From the NCBI RefSeq assembly GCF_018613895.1, contig NZ_JAGGPH010000011.1, forward strand, positions 124,001 to 188,000: 64,000 nucleotides of DNA, read 5' to 3'. This document shows positions 62,821-64,000 of the stretch, piece after piece. Numbering within the stretch: the first letter of the stretch is position 1; the number at the start of each line of letters is the position of its first letter. This stretch comes from Curtobacterium sp. ISL-83 (GTDB taxonomy: Bacteria > Actinomycetota > Actinomycetes > Actinomycetales > Microbacteriaceae). The notes under the pieces are model-generated. The model did not search any database, was not told where the DNA came from, and saw only the letters and a program-made list of their open reading frames with translations. A program made the translations under genes and the position numbers.

Positions 62821-63684
62821 ATGAAGGGCATCATCCTCGCCGGCGGTTCCGGCACGCGCCTCTGGCCCATCACCAAGGGCATCTCGAAGCAGCTCATGCC
62901 GATCTACGACAAGCCGATGGTGTACTACCCGCTGTCGACGCTGATGATGGCCGGCATCCGCGAGGTCCTCGTCATCACGACCCCGGAGTACAACGAGCAG
63001 TTCCGCGCGCTGCTCGGCGACGGTTCGGCACTCGGCATGGACATCCAGTACGCCGTCCAGCCGAGCCCCGACGGCTTGGCGCAGGCGTTCGTCATCGGTG
63101 AGGACTTCATCGGCGACGACAGCGTCGCGCTCGTCCTCGGCGACAACATCTTCCACGGCACGGGCCTCGGCACGAACCTCCGGAAGAACACCGAGGTCGA
63201 CGGTGCGACGATCTTCGCTTACCACGTCGCCGACCCGAAGGCGTACGGCGTCGTGGAGTTCGACGACGACTTCCAGGCCGTCTCCATCGAGGAGAAGCCC
63301 GCCGAGCCGAAGTCGAACTACGCCGTCCCCGGACTGTACTTCTACGACAACAAGGTCATCGAGATCGCGAAGACCATCGAGCCGAGCGCCCGTGGCGAAC
63401 TCGAGATCTCGACCGTCAACGAGCGGTACCTCGACGCCGGCGAGCTCGGCGTCCAGGTGCTCGACCGCGGCACGGCCTGGCTCGACACCGGGACGTTCGA
63501 GTCGATGATGCAGGCGTCCGAGTACGTCAAGGTGATCGAGGACCGGCAGGGCTTCAAGATCGGCTGCATCGAGGAGATCGCCTGGCGCAACGGCTGGATC
63601 GACGACGCACAGCTCGCCGAACTCGCCGCGCCGCTCGTGAAGGGCGGCTACGGGGTCTACCTGCAGCGCCTGCTCCACTCCTGA
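62821..63684 (+). CDS. rmlA: Glucose-1-phosphate thymidylyltransferase
   Basis: 287 residues. [20 protein letters not shown] binds d[23 protein letters not shown] the sugar phosphate, [10 protein letters not shown] the metal site with Asp, and FSIEEKP-like [20 protein letters not shown] the product site. [20 protein letters not shown] is the allosteric region. It makes dTDP-glucose, the first step of dTDP-rhamnose synthesis. It follows rmlC in the same operon. Confidence 0.96.
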   Translation: MKGIILAGGSGTRLWPITKGISKQLMPIYDKPMVYYPLSTLMMAGIREVLVITTPEYNEQFRALLGDGSALGMDIQYAVQPSPDGLAQAFVIGEDFIGDDSVALVLGDNIFHGTGLGTNLRKNTEVDGATIFAYHVADPKAYGVVEFDDDFQAVSIEEKPAEPKSNYAVPGLYFYDNKVIEIAKTIEPSARGELEISTVNERYLDAGELGVQVLDRGTAWLDTGTFESMMQASEYVKVIEDRQGFKIGCIEEIAWRNGWIDDAQLAELAAPLVKGGYGVYLQRLLHS

Positions 63685-63690
63685 CCCGTC

Positions 63691-64000
63691 GTGGGTCTCT
63701 TCGGACGCCGCCGCCCGGACGCACCGCAGCCTGGTCCCGTTGACGGACTGGAGGCGCGGCACGCGTCCGTGACGGCGGCGTCCGTCGTCCGGGTGGCCGG
63801 CTTCGGCGGCGACCTCCGGGTCCGCCCGACCGGGGTGACGGTCCTGCTCGTCAGCCGCTCTGACCGGCACGACCGGCTCCCGGCGATGGTGACGGCGGCC
63901 CACACCGCCTTCGGGTCGGACGTCGACGTCCGTGCGGTCGCGTACGTGGCGGACGCCTCGCCCCTCGGCCCGGTACCCGACGGGGTGCCGTGGGTTCGGC
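63691..64000 (+). CDS. Uncharacterised protein, partial (runs off the window)
   Basis: 103 codons from GTG 63691, seven bases after the rmlA stop, with no stop before the window end. The N-terminus is basic (VGLFGRRRPDAPQPGP), then come RVAGFGGDLRVRPTGVTVLL and AHTAFGSDVDVRAVAYVADA. It is soluble-looking and mixed alpha/beta. I do not recognise it. Codon usage looks like that of its neighbours, but there is no clear ribosome site, so a later start is possible. Confidence 0.45.
   Translation, partial: MGLFGRRRPDAPQPGPVDGLEARHASVTAASVVRVAGFGGDLRVRPTGVTVLLVSRSDRHDRLPAMVTAAHTAFGSDVDVRAVAYVADASPLGPVPDGVPWVR

Noticed and set aside
63746-63770. GACTGGAGGCGCGGCAC, similar to the left arm of the palindromic element
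   Set aside because: There is no matching right arm, and it lies in a plausible coding frame. A decayed copy is possible but not supportable.

Overview
The window is gene-dense, very GC-rich chromosomal DNA from an actinobacterium. An acyl-CoA carboxylase set with an epsilon subunit, an SdhCDAB operon, many GTG starts, leaderless promoters and tandem DUF805 proteins point to Microbacteriaceae, most likely Curtobacterium or a close relative (inference; no search was run). A secreted family 6 glycosidase and a mannitol PTS suit a plant-associated lifestyle. I found no rRNA, tRNA, CRISPR array, prophage, transposase or replication origin.

Layout. 1-4270: housekeeping genes (ribD fragment, GNAT, trpS, xthA on the minus strand; a TPR membrane protein and a small unknown on the plus strand). 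4351-10681: PTS and mannitol block (HPr and a DeoR repressor on minus; EI, MtlA, MtlF, MtlD on plus) around one divergent control region. 10842-13213: quinone oxidoreductase and two coupled DUF805 membrane proteins. 13295-17549 (minus): a TNT-type NAD glycohydrolase-like protein, then succinate dehydrogenase. 17626-20135: a mannosyltransferase-like GT4 and ManC. 20342-32000: an eleven-gene nucleoside uptake and salvage block (BMP lipoprotein, ABC transporter, Cdd, thymidine phosphorylase, adenosine deaminase, PNP, phosphopentomutase-like enzyme) that also holds an orphan ascorbate-type EIIA/EIIB pair. 32015-33173: an AbiEi/endonuclease-like gene framed by two inverted copies of a hairpin-plus-palindrome module. 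33184-43968: acyl-CoA carboxylase genes, maf, an RNA methyltransferase, birA and a three-gene two-component locus followed by 885 bp of non-coding DNA rich in palindromes. 43973-64000: cell-surface polysaccharide genes (Ugd, RmlA/B/C/D, five glycosyltransferases, a flippase-like protein, GtrA, DUF2142 and YfhO-type membrane proteins) interleaved with purK, purE and a GH6 enzyme.

How it works together. Mannitol enters by the EI-HPr-MtlF-MtlA phosphorelay and is oxidised to fructose 6-phosphate by MtlD. Nucleosides enter by the BMP/ABC transporter, are deaminated and phosphorolysed, and the pentose 1-phosphates are isomerised for central metabolism. The sugar-nucleotide enzymes provide UDP-glucuronate, GDP-mannose and dTDP-rhamnose to the neighbouring glycosyltransferases.

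The most unusual signals are a GGAGGCGCGG-type palindromic repeat found twice between genes and once in frame inside maf; the inverted-repeat-framed endonuclease-like gene; two tandem 66-bp palindromes after the sensor-kinase cluster; the stand-alone TNT-domain protein; and a recurrent TANNNT-(6-7 nt)-start-codon layout that marks leaderless transcripts.
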